A stretch of DNA of 64,000 nt from Enterovibrio baiacu. GTDB lineage: Bacteria; Pseudomonadota; Gammaproteobacteria; Enterobacterales; Vibrionaceae. The position numbers and the translations under genes are program-made. Location: the NCBI RefSeq assembly GCF_004120195.1, contig NZ_SCHN01000015.1:102281-166280 (forward strand). Reading direction: 5' to 3'. The notes under the pieces are model-generated. The model was not told the origin of the DNA and searched no databases. It saw only the letters and a list, made by a program, of their open reading frames with translations. Below, piece by piece: positions 26,642 to 37,613 of the stretch. Numbering within the stretch: the first letter of the stretch is position 1; each line of letters starts with the position of its first letter.

Positions 26642-29600
26642 ATGACGGTAACAATGAGAACCAAACTTGCAGTCGTGCTGATTGTCAGCGGAACGCTGAT
26701 TTTAAGCCTGTTTGGGATGTTCAACTATTACAAAACACATGATCGTTTGTACGGTGAACTTGATAATGAATTGTCATCCATCGCGATGCGTTTGTCCTAC
26801 CGTTTGCCAAATCAATTGTGGAATTTTGACTTTGAAACCGTCATTAAAGACATTGAAAGTGAATCTGCTTCCCGCTTTGTGTATCGCATTGAAGTTGTCG
26901 CCAAAGACGACAACTTTCGTCATATCACGTCACCAAAGGATGGCAGGGTAGACAACGAGTTTAAACTCCACGTTTACCCGCTTATCTACGGCGAATTAGA
27001 TAAACCTCGTCCTGTGGGCGAGTTGATCATCTATGAAGATCCGCGCCCCATTGAAAGCACGCTGACATCAGAAATCGTATCAGGCATCGCTCAGGTGTTT
27101 TTGCTCGATCTGATGATCATGTTTTTGATTTGGAAATACGCCCGCGCCATTAAAGAAATTGAATCCAGTAAGAATTACCTCAACACCATTATTCATAGCT
27201 ACAACGACGGCTTGGTGGTGTTAGCGGACGACCACCGCGTATCCACATTGAATGAAGCAGCGCGACGGCTGTTTGAGGTGGATGACGTCAGTGATGAAGA
27301 TGTCTCCCTGTCTGACATTATCTCCAAGGTTGTGCCGGACTCGCGTGCATACTTTTCCCAAGCTTTGTATGGCTTCAACACCAAAAGCCTGAACTATGAA
27401 TTGATGCGTGCAAATGACAAAGTCATCATTCAGGTGCGTTCAACCAAAATCACCGTTAACGACGAGCAGCTTCAAGTCGCCATCATTCGCGACATTACTG
27501 AGCAGTACCTCGACAAAATTAAAGTGTCGAAAGGGGCTGAGCTGTTTTCTGCTGTGAAAACGCTGCAAGACAAATTCCTCGCCAGTGAAGATTTCCACCA
27601 CAGCTTCAAAGAAGTGCTCAAGATCCTGCTTAAAATCGGTGAAAGTAACCACGGCTTGATTGTCGAACTCGACCATGAAGCACCAGATAACTACCGAATC
27701 CTTTCTCAGACACGTTTGATTGCGAATGGCTATGTGTCAGAAGGGTTTGTGAAAAACGTCGTCACTGACGTGATAGAAACCAAAAAGGGCAGCCGTAGCC
27801 TTCAAGTGGCGGGCCTTGCGACCAACAACAATAAGCTGATCATCAATGCGCTCAGCATGCCATTGTTCCTGTCAAACCAATTGGTGGGTGTGGTGTGTTT
27901 GTTCGATGAATCAACGAATTACGATGACGATCTGCAATCATGGATTGAACCTGTTCTTTCGAGCTTGAGTGCCATGGTTAACTTTGTTCGCCAGAAAAAA
28001 CTTAATGATTTGATCTCGAGTGAGATGGTCAAAGCGAAAGAAGATGCGGAGCGCGCTAACGAAGCCAAAACCAATTTCCTCGCCATGATGAGTCACGAGA
28101 TTCGTACGCCAATGAATGGCATTGTGGGTATGTCTAATTTGCTTCGTGAAACCTCGTTGAACCAACAGCAATCTTACTTTGTGGATACCTTGGTGCATTC
28201 TTCCAATGCGCTTCTCAACATCATCAATGACGTATTGGATTTAACCAAAATTGAAGCGGGTAAAATGCAGTTGCTCGAAACAGAAAGCGAGCTGCCTGAT
28301 CTTGTTCACGAAGCGCTAGTGGTGTTTCACGCCAAAACCGTTGAGAAAAACTTACGCCTGCACTGCTTCATTGAACCAAATTTGCCGCGCTGGATGATGC
28401 TTGATCAGGTGCGTTATAAGCAGGTGATTTTGAACTTGGTGGGTAATGCGGTGAAGTTTACCAAGCAAGGTTCAATCATGGTGCACGTCAGCCAAATTGA
28501 AGTGAACAAAGCGCCGTGGCTCAGATTGGAAGTGATCGACACGGGCATTGGTATTCCTGCGGATAAACTCGATACGATCTTCGAAAACTTCACGCAGGTC
28601 GATAGCTCATATAGCCGCTCTTATCAGGGCACCGGTCTCGGCTTGCCAGTGTGCCGCAAATTGGTTGATTTGATGGAAGGGGACATTCGCGTTTCCAGCC
28701 GCGATGCAATGGGGACCACTTTCACTGTTGATGTCCCCTTGAAAGGGTTGGAAAACCATCCTGAAACCTTATTCAGTAGCTTGCCGCCACTTGGCGACAC
28801 GCTTGAGCAACACGCGCTGGTTGCAACGCGCGATGACCAATTAATGTTGGTGTTCAAATCCTACCTAACAGAACTGGGTCTCACTGTTACCCAATATTCA
28901 CCAGAATCAGAATTGCCGACAGAAGTGGCGAGCAGCGCCATTTTGTTCGTTGATGAAGATGTCGCGGGTGAAGTGCATGCAGCCATTAGCGCGTCATCCT
29001 CGGCCATTTTGATCAGCCATGATGGCATGGTAGAAGGCCAGGGCATGCCGTGTTTGATTAACCCCATCAGCCCTGAAGTGCTCTACCACGTGCTGTGCGC
29101 AGACAAAGAGTTACCTACATTTGAAGACAATAGCGCAAAGGATGGCGTAGTGCGGTTTGACGGCCTGAACGTGCTCATTGCGGAAGACCACTTGGTGAAC
29201 CAAGATTTGATGGTGCTCGTGCTGCAGAGCTTAGGGTGCAATTCCACATTGGCAGATAATGGCCGTGTCGCCTTGGACAAACATAAAGCCAATCCGTATG
29301 ACCTTATTCTTATGGATTGCCAAATGCCGGAAATGGACGGATTTGAAGCCACGCAACGCATTCGTAAATTCGACAGCGAAACACCGATCATTGCCGTCAC
29401 GGCGAATGCGTTATCTGGTGATGCGGAGCGTTGTTTGGCAGCGGGCATGAACGCACATTTGGCGAAGCCGTTTACCAAAGATCAGCTGGTCAATTTGATG
29501 TTGTTGTACGTGCCAAACGATAAAATTCATCGCGAGGAGCAACCTGATTTTGTTGGTATCGACATTAATCTCACTGAGTTTGAAAACAAGTTTGTGCCTC

Positions 29601-29983
29601 AAGCGGACATTGCTTCAATTGAGCAAGACGAAGAGGTGCTCGCGAGTGAATCGAAAATCAACCTTGATCAAATCCGCGACCAAATTGGCGATAGCGAAGA
29701 AATGATTCAACGTATTTTGGGTAAGTACGTTAAGACGCAACTCAGCGACATTGAGGCCTTTGAAGTTGCATTGAATGAAAAAGACTTCACCAGTCTCAGA
29801 AAAATCGCTCATCGCATGAAAGGCGCAGCCGCCATGATAGGGGCATCTGAACTGTCTACGCTGTGCCTTGAGATAGAAAAGTACCCCTCTGACGATATTC
29901 ATGCATTGCGTGCTTATCTGCCGTTACTCAACCAGAATGCACGCGCCATTGTTCGCGAAGTAGAAGCCCTCGGCGCTGTTTAA
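26642..29983 (+). CDS. Hybrid sensor histidine kinase with REC and HPt domains
   Basis: The 1113-residue membrane kinase has TM1 (7-29), an extracytoplasmic sensor, TM2 (149-164), a PAS region (about 178-290), a GAF-like region (300-450), HisKA with His485 in [12 protein letters not shown], an ATPase domain ([24 protein letters not shown]), a receiver-like segment that lacks the phospho-Asp and Lys (about 719-820), a true receiver with Asp892 in [10 protein letters not shown], and HPt with His1057 in AHRMKGAA. It can pass phosphate along all steps itself. No response regulator is adjacent. The EAL-HDOD gene upstream is a likely partner. Confidence 0.94.
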   Translation: MTVTMRTKLAVVLIVSGTLILSLFGMFNYYKTHDRLYGELDNELSSIAMRLSYRLPNQLWNFDFETVIKDIESESASRFVYRIEVVAKDDNFRHITSPKDGRVDNEFKLHVYPLIYGELDKPRPVGELIIYEDPRPIESTLTSEIVSGIAQVFLLDLMIMFLIWKYARAIKEIESSKNYLNTIIHSYNDGLVVLADDHRVSTLNEAARRLFEVDDVSDEDVSLSDIISKVVPDSRAYFSQALYGFNTKSLNYELMRANDKVIIQVRSTKITVNDEQLQVAIIRDITEQYLDKIKVSKGAELFSAVKTLQDKFLASEDFHHSFKEVLKILLKIGESNHGLIVELDHEAPDNYRILSQTRLIANGYVSEGFVKNVVTDVIETKKGSRSLQVAGLATNNNKLIINALSMPLFLSNQLVGVVCLFDESTNYDDDLQSWIEPVLSSLSAMVNFVRQKKLNDLISSEMVKAKEDAERANEAKTNFLAMMSHEIRTPMNGIVGMSNLLRETSLNQQQSYFVDTLVHSSNALLNIINDVLDLTKIEAGKMQLLETESELPDLVHEALVVFHAKTVEKNLRLHCFIEPNLPRWMMLDQVRYKQVILNLVGNAVKFTKQGSIMVHVSQIEVNKAPWLRLEVIDTGIGIPADKLDTIFENFTQVDSSYSRSYQGTGLGLPVCRKLVDLMEGDIRVSSRDAMGTTFTVDVPLKGLENHPETLFSSLPPLGDTLEQHALVATRDDQLMLVFKSYLTELGLTVTQYSPESELPTEVASSAILFVDEDVAGEVHAAISASSSAILISHDGMVEGQGMPCLINPISPEVLYHVLCADKELPTFEDNSAKDGVVRFDGLNVLIAEDHLVNQDLMVLVLQSLGCNSTLADNGRVALDKHKANPYDLILMDCQMPEMDGFEATQRIRKFDSETPIIAVTANALSGDAERCLAAGMNAHLAKPFTKDQLVNLMLLYVPNDKIHREEQPDFVGIDINLTEFENKFVPQADIASIEQDEEVLASESKINLDQIRDQIGDSEEMIQRILGKYVKTQLSDIEAFEVALNEKDFTSLRKIAHRMKGAAAMIGASELSTLCLEIEKYPSDDIHALRAYLPLLNQNARAIVREVEALGAV

Positions 29984-30411
29984 CGGCGCAGCCTTCTTGC
30001 TGTCTTTGCCTCTCTGCTAATAATCATTGAGTTGCATATCCCTATCGCTTTATTTCGTTGGGTGTTGATTCCCTCATATCGTCTCATTGGCGAATCCGAT
30101 GACAATGTCATGCTTCACTGATTGTTACTGTCTCTGTTGCATTGTTGATGCGCCTCTATTTTTCTCAATCACTTTTTCTCAATTCTCGGAACATTTGACA
30201 GATCGTCACGCGAAGTTAACGAATCTTCTTCATTTGTGTAAGGAATGTTGGTGTAGTTGGCTGGAGTGACTAAGTTTTAATAATCATATTTATACCGTGA
30301 ATGATATGCGTAAATGATTTGCATCGAGTTAAGCGCCGCCAAGAGCCTTGAACTTGATCATCTTATGATTGTTTGCGCATAGGACAACCATTTCGCGAAA
30401 AGGAGAGTCCA
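29984..30411. other. Gene-free region before the RND operon
   Basis: The 428 bases carry the promoter region of the efflux operon. A 60-codon frame (30087-30269) is Cys-rich and unmatched and is not called. No clear operator palindrome or terminator was found. Confidence 0.4.
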
Positions 30412-31446
30412 ATGCAACGAACGCTGACGATAGCGTTTATTTCGTTATCACTCATCGCATGCAGTGAAGAGCCCCCCGTACCAGAACCCGAAGCAAGACC
30501 TGCCAAAATGATGACCGTCTCGATCGGGGATGGCGACATAAATCGCACCTTCTCAGGCACCGTCGAAGCAGATGACCAAGCTGTGCTGGCGTTCCGTGTC
30601 TCTGGAGAGATCACGGACATGCCCGCTGTATCTGGGTTAGATGTGGTCGTGGGTGATGTGCTTGCAGAATTAGATAAAGATGAATACGGTTTGCTGCTGG
30701 CAAAAGCGAAGGCAAGTTACCGTCTCTCTAAAGTGCAATATGACCGTGCGGTTAAGTTGAAGAAAACCAATGTTATCTCGGAGCAAGACTTTGATAGCGC
30801 GAAATCGAGCTTGAGTGAAGCCAAGGCGGGTTTAGACCTTGCGCAATCAAACTATGACTACACCACATTGCGAGCGCCATACAGCGGCACGATCTCACTG
30901 CGAGTGAAAGAGCGCAATGAGTTCGTTAATGCCATGGAGCCCGTGATGAACATCCAAACCAAAGATGTGATTAACGTGAGCTTTCAACTTCCTGAACGCC
31001 TTTTCCAATACTTCAACTCTGAATCAGAATTGGAAACCCACCAGCCGTTGATTTCTTTTGATGCATACCCAGGCAGCAGCTTTCCTGCCACGTTGAAAGA
31101 AGTGGATACCGAAGCGGATACCACCACAGCGTCTTACCGCATTACGGTGACCTTACCGCGCCCCGCTAACGTGAACGTTTTGCCGGGCATGGCGGCACAA
31201 GTGACGGCAACCTTACCTGGGGCCAGCCAAAACATCATTCCCGACACTGCCATTGAAACTGACGGCGAAAGCACCTCGGTGTGGCGCGTCGCTGAGGATG
31301 GCCAAGTATCGAAAGTGTCTGTCTCTTTAGAGGGCAACAAGCTGATCGGTGGGCTTGAAAGTGGCGATACCATTGTTATTAATGGAATCAATAGCCTTGA
31401 TGAAGGCATGGTGGTGTATCCGTGGGTCAAGGAGCGAGGGTTGTAA
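30412..31446 (+). CDS. RND efflux periplasmic adaptor lipoprotein 1
   Basis: The 344-residue membrane-fusion protein has a lipobox (LSLIACSE) for inner-membrane anchoring, a hairpin region and the barrel-sandwich and beta-barrel domains (SGEITDMPAVSGLDVVVGD, LRAPYSGTISLRVKERNEFV). It links an RND pump to an outer-membrane channel. The ATG at 30412 has AGGAGAG upstream; an in-frame start at 30373 lacks it. It is the first of three genes; the next starts two bases after its stop. Confidence 0.92.
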   Translation: MQRTLTIAFISLSLIACSEEPPVPEPEARPAKMMTVSIGDGDINRTFSGTVEADDQAVLAFRVSGEITDMPAVSGLDVVVGDVLAELDKDEYGLLLAKAKASYRLSKVQYDRAVKLKKTNVISEQDFDSAKSSLSEAKAGLDLAQSNYDYTTLRAPYSGTISLRVKERNEFVNAMEPVMNIQTKDVINVSFQLPERLFQYFNSESELETHQPLISFDAYPGSSFPATLKEVDTEADTTTASYRITVTLPRPANVNVLPGMAAQVTATLPGASQNIIPDTAIETDGESTSVWRVAEDGQVSKVSVSLEGNKLIGGLESGDTIVINGINSLDEGMVVYPWVKERGL

Positions 31447-31448
31447 GA

Positions 31449-32558
31449 ATGATGAAGTGTATTAATCAATTTGCCATCAAATCCTTGGTGCCAGCCATTG
31501 CGCTTGCCCTCATTGGGTGCAATGAAGCGCCTGTGGCGACGGAAAAAGCGCTACAAAATGTTGATGTTTTAATGGTGGGTGACGGACAAAACGATGCGCG
31601 CTTGCATTTCCCTGCCATTGCAGCAGCGGCTGACAGAGCCGAGCTGTCTTTCTTGGTGGCTGGAGAGATCAATGCCATCAACGTGAAACCCGGCGACATC
31701 GTGAAGAAAGGTGATGTGCTTGCATCGCTCGACCCAAGGAGTTACCAGCTGGAAGTAGACAATACCCAAGCGCGTTTCAATGTGTCAGACAGCCAATATC
31801 GTCGTTCTAAACCACTGGTTGATAAAGGCCTGCTGGCGAAATCTCAGTTCGATGAACTGGCTGCTCAGCGACAAATCGCCAAAGCAGATTTAGATCTGGC
31901 CAAGCTTAAACTGTCCTATACCAAACTGACCGCGCCTTTGGACGGCGTCATCAGCCGTGTACCTACCCAAGCATTTGAGAATGTGTCTATCGGCCAAACC
32001 ATTTTGAACATCCATGATGCGAGTCAGGTGGATGTGCGCATTCAAGTGCCCGATGTGATGTTTACGCGAAACGGCGGCAAAAGCCGTGAAGAGAACACGC
32101 AACATATTCGACCTAAGGTGCAAACCGACGACGGCATGGAATACCGCGCAACAGTTAAAGAATTTACCGCCCAGCCTGATCCTGAAACAGGGTCATTCAT
32201 GGTGACGCTGACCATGCCGATGCCAAAAGACAAGTTCATTCTCGATGGCATGACGGTTGAAGTGGTGGTGGACGAAATCAGTTTGTATGACGACAGGGCA
32301 CAACTCATCGAGGTGCCGATTGAAACTGTGTTTAACGAAGACGGTGATGCGTTAGATAAGAGCAATAAGTTTGTTTGGATAGTAAAAGATGACAACACGC
32401 TAGAGAAGCGAAACGTCAAGGTCGGCAATTTAACGCCTTCTGGCATTTTGATTACTGAAGGGGTGATGTCGGGCGACCGCATTGTCTCGACGGGTGTGAA
32501 TCGCCTCCGTGCAGACCAGTTAGTAAACGTCATCGAGAAAAAGGACATTGACCAATGA
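31449..32558 (+). CDS. RND efflux periplasmic adaptor lipoprotein 2
   Basis: The 369-residue second adaptor has its own lipobox (LALIGCNE) and a separate lipoyl/hairpin pattern (VAGEINAINVKPGDIVKKGDV, LTAPLDGVISRVP). It is only distantly similar to the first adaptor, so the two probably form a mixed adaptor ring or act with different partners. The start is one of two adjacent ATG codons (31449 or 31452). Its end overlaps the pump start by four bases (ATGA), which signals translational coupling. Confidence 0.92.
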   Translation: MMKCINQFAIKSLVPAIALALIGCNEAPVATEKALQNVDVLMVGDGQNDARLHFPAIAAAADRAELSFLVAGEINAINVKPGDIVKKGDVLASLDPRSYQLEVDNTQARFNVSDSQYRRSKPLVDKGLLAKSQFDELAAQRQIAKADLDLAKLKLSYTKLTAPLDGVISRVPTQAFENVSIGQTILNIHDASQVDVRIQVPDVMFTRNGGKSREENTQHIRPKVQTDDGMEYRATVKEFTAQPDPETGSFMVTLTMPMPKDKFILDGMTVEVVVDEISLYDDRAQLIEVPIETVFNEDGDALDKSNKFVWIVKDDNTLEKRNVKVGNLTPSGILITEGVMSGDRIVSTGVNRLRADQLVNVIEKKDIDQ

Positions 32559-35500
32559 AGCAGACGATTGCCAGTTACTTTATAAACAATAAGGTAATCA
32601 GTTGGATGTTGACGCTGATCTTCTTGATTGGCGGCACCCAAGCCTTCTTCGGGTTGGGGCGATTAGAAGATCCTGCCTTTACAATCAAAGATGCATTGAT
32701 TATCACCAGTTACCCCGGTGCGACACCGCAACAAGTCGAAGAAGAAGTGACTTATCCCATCGAGAAAGCGGTGCAGCAACTGGTGTATGTAGACGAAGTG
32801 ACCTCGATTTCGAGTCGCGGTTTGTCGCAAATCACGGTCACCATGAAGAACAACTATGGGCCTGATGATCTGCCACAGATTTGGGATGAATTACGTCGGA
32901 AGGTGAATGACTTGCGGGGCAATTTACCGCCCGGAGTGAACACGCCTCAGGTGATCGATGATTTCGGTGATGTGTTCGGGGTGCTGTTGGCCGTTTCGGG
33001 TAAGGGCTATTCCTACCAAGAACTCGAAGACTATGTCGATTTTCTCCGCCGAGATCTTGAGCTAGTTGAAGGTGTCGGCAAAGTACAAGTTACAGGTACG
33101 CAGCAAGAACAGGTCTTTATCGAGATCTCCATGCGTCGTTTATCGAACCTTGGGCTGTCGCCAGATACGATTGATAACCTCCTTTCTACGCAAAACTTAG
33201 TCGGTAGCGCGGGCGCGCTGCGCATTGGTGACGAATACATTCGCATTCACCCAACCGGTGAATTTACCAGCGTCGAAGAGCTGGGTAACTTGATCATCAA
33301 TGAAGCAGGGCAAGAAGGGCTGATTTACCTGAAAGACGTCGCAGACATTAAACGCGGCTATCAGGAAGTGCCGAGCAATTTGCTGACCTATAACGGCAGC
33401 GAAGCGTTGCACCTCGGTGTTTCGTTTGCTCAAGGCGTTAACGTGGTCGAAGTGGGTAAACGCGTCGATCGCCGACTTGCCGAGCTAAAAGAAAACCAAC
33501 CGATTGGTATCGATATTGGTGTGGTGTATGCCCAGCCAACGGAAGTGGATACCTCAGTACAAGGTTTTGTGGTGAGCTTGGGACAAGCTGTTGCCATCGT
33601 GATCATCGTTCTTCTTTGTTTCATGGGGCTGCGTTCCGGCTTATTGATCGGTTTGATATTGCTGCTGACCGTGCTCGGCACCTTTATCTTCATGCAGTAC
33701 TTCGCCATCGATCTGCAACGTATCTCTTTGGGGGCGTTGGTTATCGCATTGGGGATGCTGGTGGATAACGCCATCGTGGTGGTCGAAGGGATACTGATCG
33801 GCCTCAAGAAGGGGAGAACCCGGACCGAGGCCGCGTCAGACATTGTTACCCAAACCAAGTGGCCGCTGCTGGGGGCGACGGTCATTTCAGTAACCGCTTT
33901 TGCGCCTATCGGTTTGTCTGCCGATGCCACCGGCGAATATTGTGGCACCTTGTTCCAAGTGCTGCTTATTTCACTGATGCTGAGCTGGTTCACTGCCATC
34001 ACGCTGACGCCATTTTTTGCCAGCATGTTCTTTAAAGAAGAATTGCAGGCTGAAGGCGAAGAAGAAGCGGATCCCTACAATGGTATGTTGTTCGTGCTGT
34101 ATCGTAAGTTCTTAGGTATGTGTATGCACCGCACGGGTGTCACTATTGTTGTGTTGGTTGCAGCGCTCGCGGGAAGCCTTTATGGGTTCACCTTGCTGAA
34201 GCAGTCTTTCTTCCCATCATCAACAACGCCAATGTACATGGTGGATATCTGGATGCCAGAAGGCACTGATATTCGTGCAACGGAAGAAAACCTGATTGAG
34301 ATCGGCTCCTGGGTACAGACGCAGCCAAATGTAGAGCATGTTTCTACCAGTGCAGGTAAAGGTGTGCAGCGCTTTATGCTGACGTATGCGCCGGAGAAAA
34401 GTTACTCCGCGTACGGTGAAATCATCATCCGTGTGAAGGACTATGAATCTGTGTTGCCGTCAATGGCAGCGGTGCGTGACCACCTTGATCAGGGCTTCCC
34501 AGGCCTTCAATACAAATTGAAGCGCATTGAATTAGGCCCAGCCTCGGGTTCGAAAATTGAAACGCGCATCTTGGGTTCTGACCCGACGGTACTTCGTTCG
34601 ATTGCAGCAGAAGTGACCGATATTCTTAATAGCGACCCAGATGCGGTGAATGTTCGTCATGATTGGCGAGAGCGTACTAAGATCCTCGAACCACAATTCA
34701 ACGAAAGTCAGGCGCGCCGCTACGGGATCACCAAAGCGGATGTGGATGAGCTTCTGATGATGGCGTTCTCTGGTCTCAACGTCGGTATTTATCGAGATGG
34801 CACGACATTGATGCCTATCGTTACCCGTTTGCCTGAACAAGAACGAGTGGACGTGAAGACCATTGAAGGCATGAAAATCTGGAGCCCAGTGCTGAAAGAT
34901 TACATTCCTTTACAGCAAGTGATTCTTGGCTATGACGTGATTTGGGAAGATCCGCTTGTCGTGCGCGAAAACCGCAAACGCACGTTGACCGTGTTTGCTG
35001 ACCCTGACCCACTGAAAGATGTGACTGCAGCGACCCTGCAAAAACGCATTCAACCTTTGGTTGAAGCTATCGAGTTGCCAAAAGGCTACAGCATAGAGTG
35101 GGGCGGAGAATTTGAATCGTCTGGCGATGCACAGGCGAGCTTGTTCACCACTATGCCGTTGGGCTACCTCTTTATGTTCTTGGTGACCGTGTTCTTGTTC
35201 AATTCAGTGAAAGACTCGCTGATTGTGTGGTTGACGGTGCCACTCGCCATAATCGGTGTGACAACAGGTTTGCTATTGCTGAATACGCCATTTGGCTTTA
35301 TGGCGCTGCTCGGCTTCTTGAGCTTGTCAGGTATGCTGATCAAAAACGGGATAGTGCTGATTGACCAAATCAACATTGAGATGGAAAGCGGGAAAGATGA
35401 ACTCACCGCGATTGTGGATGCCGCTGTTAGTCGTGTACGACCTGTGTGCATGGCGGCAATCACGACCGTGCTGGGGATGATTCCCTTGCTACCCGATGTT

Positions 35501-35620
35501 TTCTTTAAGCCGATGGCGGTGACCATCATGTTTGGTTTGGGCTTTGCGACCGTGCTGACATTGATTGTTGTGCCTGTGCTTTACCGTCTCTTTTACCGTA
35601 TAAAATATCATCCTGTATGA
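32555..35620 (+). CDS. RND multidrug efflux permease
   Basis: The 1021-residue transporter has the AcrB/HAE architecture: 12 membrane segments and two large periplasmic loops. The central segment GALVIALGMLVDNAIVVVEG carries the proton-relay Asp pair region. Substrates are unknown. No outer-membrane TolC gene follows, so it probably uses an unlinked TolC. Two adaptors with one pump recalls the VexIJK-type layout of Vibrio cholerae, though I have not confirmed orthology. A terminator lies at 35637-35666. Confidence 0.93.
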   Translation: MKQTIASYFINNKVISWMLTLIFLIGGTQAFFGLGRLEDPAFTIKDALIITSYPGATPQQVEEEVTYPIEKAVQQLVYVDEVTSISSRGLSQITVTMKNNYGPDDLPQIWDELRRKVNDLRGNLPPGVNTPQVIDDFGDVFGVLLAVSGKGYSYQELEDYVDFLRRDLELVEGVGKVQVTGTQQEQVFIEISMRRLSNLGLSPDTIDNLLSTQNLVGSAGALRIGDEYIRIHPTGEFTSVEELGNLIINEAGQEGLIYLKDVADIKRGYQEVPSNLLTYNGSEALHLGVSFAQGVNVVEVGKRVDRRLAELKENQPIGIDIGVVYAQPTEVDTSVQGFVVSLGQAVAIVIIVLLCFMGLRSGLLIGLILLLTVLGTFIFMQYFAIDLQRISLGALVIALGMLVDNAIVVVEGILIGLKKGRTRTEAASDIVTQTKWPLLGATVISVTAFAPIGLSADATGEYCGTLFQVLLISLMLSWFTAITLTPFFASMFFKEELQAEGEEEADPYNGMLFVLYRKFLGMCMHRTGVTIVVLVAALAGSLYGFTLLKQSFFPSSTTPMYMVDIWMPEGTDIRATEENLIEIGSWVQTQPNVEHVSTSAGKGVQRFMLTYAPEKSYSAYGEIIIRVKDYESVLPSMAAVRDHLDQGFPGLQYKLKRIELGPASGSKIETRILGSDPTVLRSIAAEVTDILNSDPDAVNVRHDWRERTKILEPQFNESQARRYGITKADVDELLMMAFSGLNVGIYRDGTTLMPIVTRLPEQERVDVKTIEGMKIWSPVLKDYIPLQQVILGYDVIWEDPLVVRENRKRTLTVFADPDPLKDVTAATLQKRIQPLVEAIELPKGYSIEWGGEFESSGDAQASLFTTMPLGYLFMFLVTVFLFNSVKDSLIVWLTVPLAIIGVTTGLLLLNTPFGFMALLGFLSLSGMLIKNGIVLIDQINIEMESGKDELTAIVDAAVSRVRPVCMAAITTVLGMIPLLPDVFFKPMAVTIMFGLGFATVLTLIVVPVLYRLFYRIKYHPV

Positions 35621-35636
35621 TCCGTGTTTTAACGGG

Positions 35637-35666
35637 AAAATAGCCTGCATCATGCAGGCTATTTTC
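35637..35666 (+). terminator. Terminator of the RND operon
   Basis: AAAATAGCCTG and CAGGCTATTTT around CATCATG. Confidence 0.9.
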
Positions 35667-36112
35667 ATTTTAAAAGGGTGCTCATCGTCACATCCAAAAA
35701 AACGGCTAAAAAAACAACGAAAGTTTAATGAAAAATAAATACTAAATATCAGTAACTTAGAGTTGTGCGTGCGGTGTGGATAACTAAATTTTTATCCACA
35801 GAAATGGTTGATAACTCGGTAGATTAATCATGTGAAGGCTTATCCAGTGCGGCTTACAAAAAAGTCAAGCAATGACATTTTGATGAAATTTTAATGTGAC
35901 TCAAACTTGACAGGATTTTTGTCTTAACCATCTAAGAATGAAAGCAATTTGGCGGATATTGATCCATATAATTAGAGTTGCATGATCAATTAAATGCACT
36001 AAAAAGCATCGATAAAAACTGTCGGTTTCTTACTTGAAAGTGCTCAATAGTTGCACACATGCATACTGGTCAAACGCTAAGCGGCTTACAAGGCTGGAAA
36101 GGTGTAAAAGAA
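35667..36112. other. Gene-free stretch with DnaA boxes
   Basis: The 446 bases are AT-rich without a gene. They hold two perfect DnaA boxes and a third near-match (35775-35848). No partitioning or replication gene is adjacent, so this is not a plasmid-style origin. Confidence 0.55.
35775..35848. promoter_or_regulatory. Cluster of DnaA boxes
   Basis: A perfect box in minus orientation (TGTGGATAA at 35775-35783) faces a perfect box in plus orientation (TTATCCACA at 35792-35800), eight bases apart. A near-match TTATCCAGT (35840-35848) follows. Two exact 9-mers this close are unlikely by chance. It may titrate DnaA (datA-like) or recharge it (DARS-like). Confidence 0.6.
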
Positions 36113-36137
36113 AACGCCAAGCATTGTGCTTGGCGTT
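36113..36137 (-). terminator. Terminator of nhaA
   Basis: AACGCCAAGCA and TGCTTGGCGTT around TTG, with an A-tract on the plus strand left side giving a T-tract for the minus-strand nhaA transcript. Confidence 0.85.
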
Positions 36138-36176
36138 ATTTGTTTCAGAAGGACTAAATTATCGGGTTAAAGCGCG

Positions 36177-37394
36177 CTAGGTTGATTCATCAACCGTGTT
36201 TTCTTTCTCTGAGCTAGCACGTGGACTCTGGTTAAAGGTGTATTTTAATGCCAAGTAGCCAATCACTGCCGCGAGAATAGAACCGATAAATATCGCGATG
36301 CGTGATAAGTCGACTAAGGAATGGTTGTCAGCGCCTGGGAAGGCTAATGTCGTAATGAATATCGACATGGTAAACCCTATACCGCATAGGATAGATGCGG
36401 CGACCACATGCATGAAATGCACGCCTTTGGGCAAGCTTGCAATGCCCGTTTTAATGGCAAGGTAACAGGCGGCGCTTATTCCTAACGGTTTACCCAGCAG
36501 CAGACCCAAAGTGATGCCTAATGGCAAAGGTTCGAGCAGCATATCTGCGCGGAAATCATCGAGCGGTACGCCAGAGTTCGCAAAGGCAAACAAAGGCAGA
36601 ATCGCAAAGCTGCTCCACGGGTGAATGCCATGTTCCAAATAGCGGAGAGGACTTCTGACCCGGTGATGCTTGATGCGAAGTGGCACCGCAAATCCAAGGA
36701 TCACACCGGCTACCGTGGCATGTACGCCAGACTTCAACACCGCGACCCAAAGAACGGCACCAACCAGCAAATATCCGGTGAGTCGTGCGACGCCTTTTGC
36801 ATTCATATAGAACAGGGCTGCACTGGCGACGACGGCGACAGACAGTGAGATGATGGACAAATCGCTACTAAAGAACAGTGCAATGATGATAACGGCACCA
36901 AGGTCATCAATCACTGCAAGGGCAAGCAAGAAGACTTTTAAACTCACAGGGGTTTGCTTGCCAAACAATGCTAGTACACCGAGCGTGAACGCTATGTCAG
37001 TGGCGGCAGGAATGGCCCACCCACCCAATGACTTCGGATCATTGAAGTTAAACATAACGAAAATGAGAACGGGTACCACCATGCCACCCACTGCAGCAAT
37101 GACGGGGAACATCGCTCGAGAGCGGGTTCGGAGTGCGCCTTGAATCAATTCCCGCTTTACCTCTAAGCCGATTAACAGAAAGAAAATGGCCATTAAGCCA
37201 TCGTTAATCCAGAGCAGAAGGTTTTTTTCGATATCAAGAGAACCAATCTTTATATGGATGGGGGTATCAAGTAGTGCTAAGTAGTAAGGAGCTAATGGTG
37301 AGTTCGCAATGATAAGGGCTGCGAAAGCCGTGGCAATTAAGAGGATCCCGGGGGCCGTGTCGAGCTTGAAAAAGTCGCCCAGTTTTTTAATCAA
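36177..37394 (-). CDS. nhaA: Na+/H+ antiporter NhaA
   Basis: The 405-residue inner-membrane antiporter exports sodium in exchange for protons and keeps pH and salt balance. Asp133 (ATDIAF) and the pair Asp163-Asp164 (VIDDLGAV) match the E. coli ion-binding residues in number and context. GLEVKREL and the trans-membrane pattern fit the whole family length. It is monocistronic; no nhaR regulator is adjacent. Its marine setting is consistent with sodium stress. Confidence 0.97.
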   Translation of the reverse strand: MIKKLGDFFKLDTAPGILLIATAFAALIIANSPLAPYYLALLDTPIHIKIGSLDIEKNLLLWINDGLMAIFFLLIGLEVKRELIQGALRTRSRAMFPVIAAVGGMVVPVLIFVMFNFNDPKSLGGWAIPAATDIAFTLGVLALFGKQTPVSLKVFLLALAVIDDLGAVIIIALFFSSDLSIISLSVAVVASAALFYMNAKGVARLTGYLLVGAVLWVAVLKSGVHATVAGVILGFAVPLRIKHHRVRSPLRYLEHGIHPWSSFAILPLFAFANSGVPLDDFRADMLLEPLPLGITLGLLLGKPLGISAACYLAIKTGIASLPKGVHFMHVVAASILCGIGFTMSIFITTLAFPGADNHSLVDLSRIAIFIGSILAAVIGYLALKYTFNQSPRASSEKENTVDEST

Positions 37395-37613
37395 AACGCG
37401 CTCCTATCCTTCGTCGCATAATACTTAAGTCTAATAAGTAAAAGGAAAAAAGGGCAAAAACTTGTCCAAACATTAATTCAAATGCATGACATTGAATAAC
37501 GTTTTGACAAAGCTTCCATGTGTTCCATCACAGGATGTTAAGAATAAGCGTAGGCATGGAAGTGGGAGAGCATTGCAGCCATCTTGAGACAACTGCAATG
37601 TTCTGATGATGCG

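Noticed and set aside
30087..30269. 60-codon Cys-rich frame before the RND operon.
   Set aside because: Its composition is not protein-like, and there is no ribosome site or homology.
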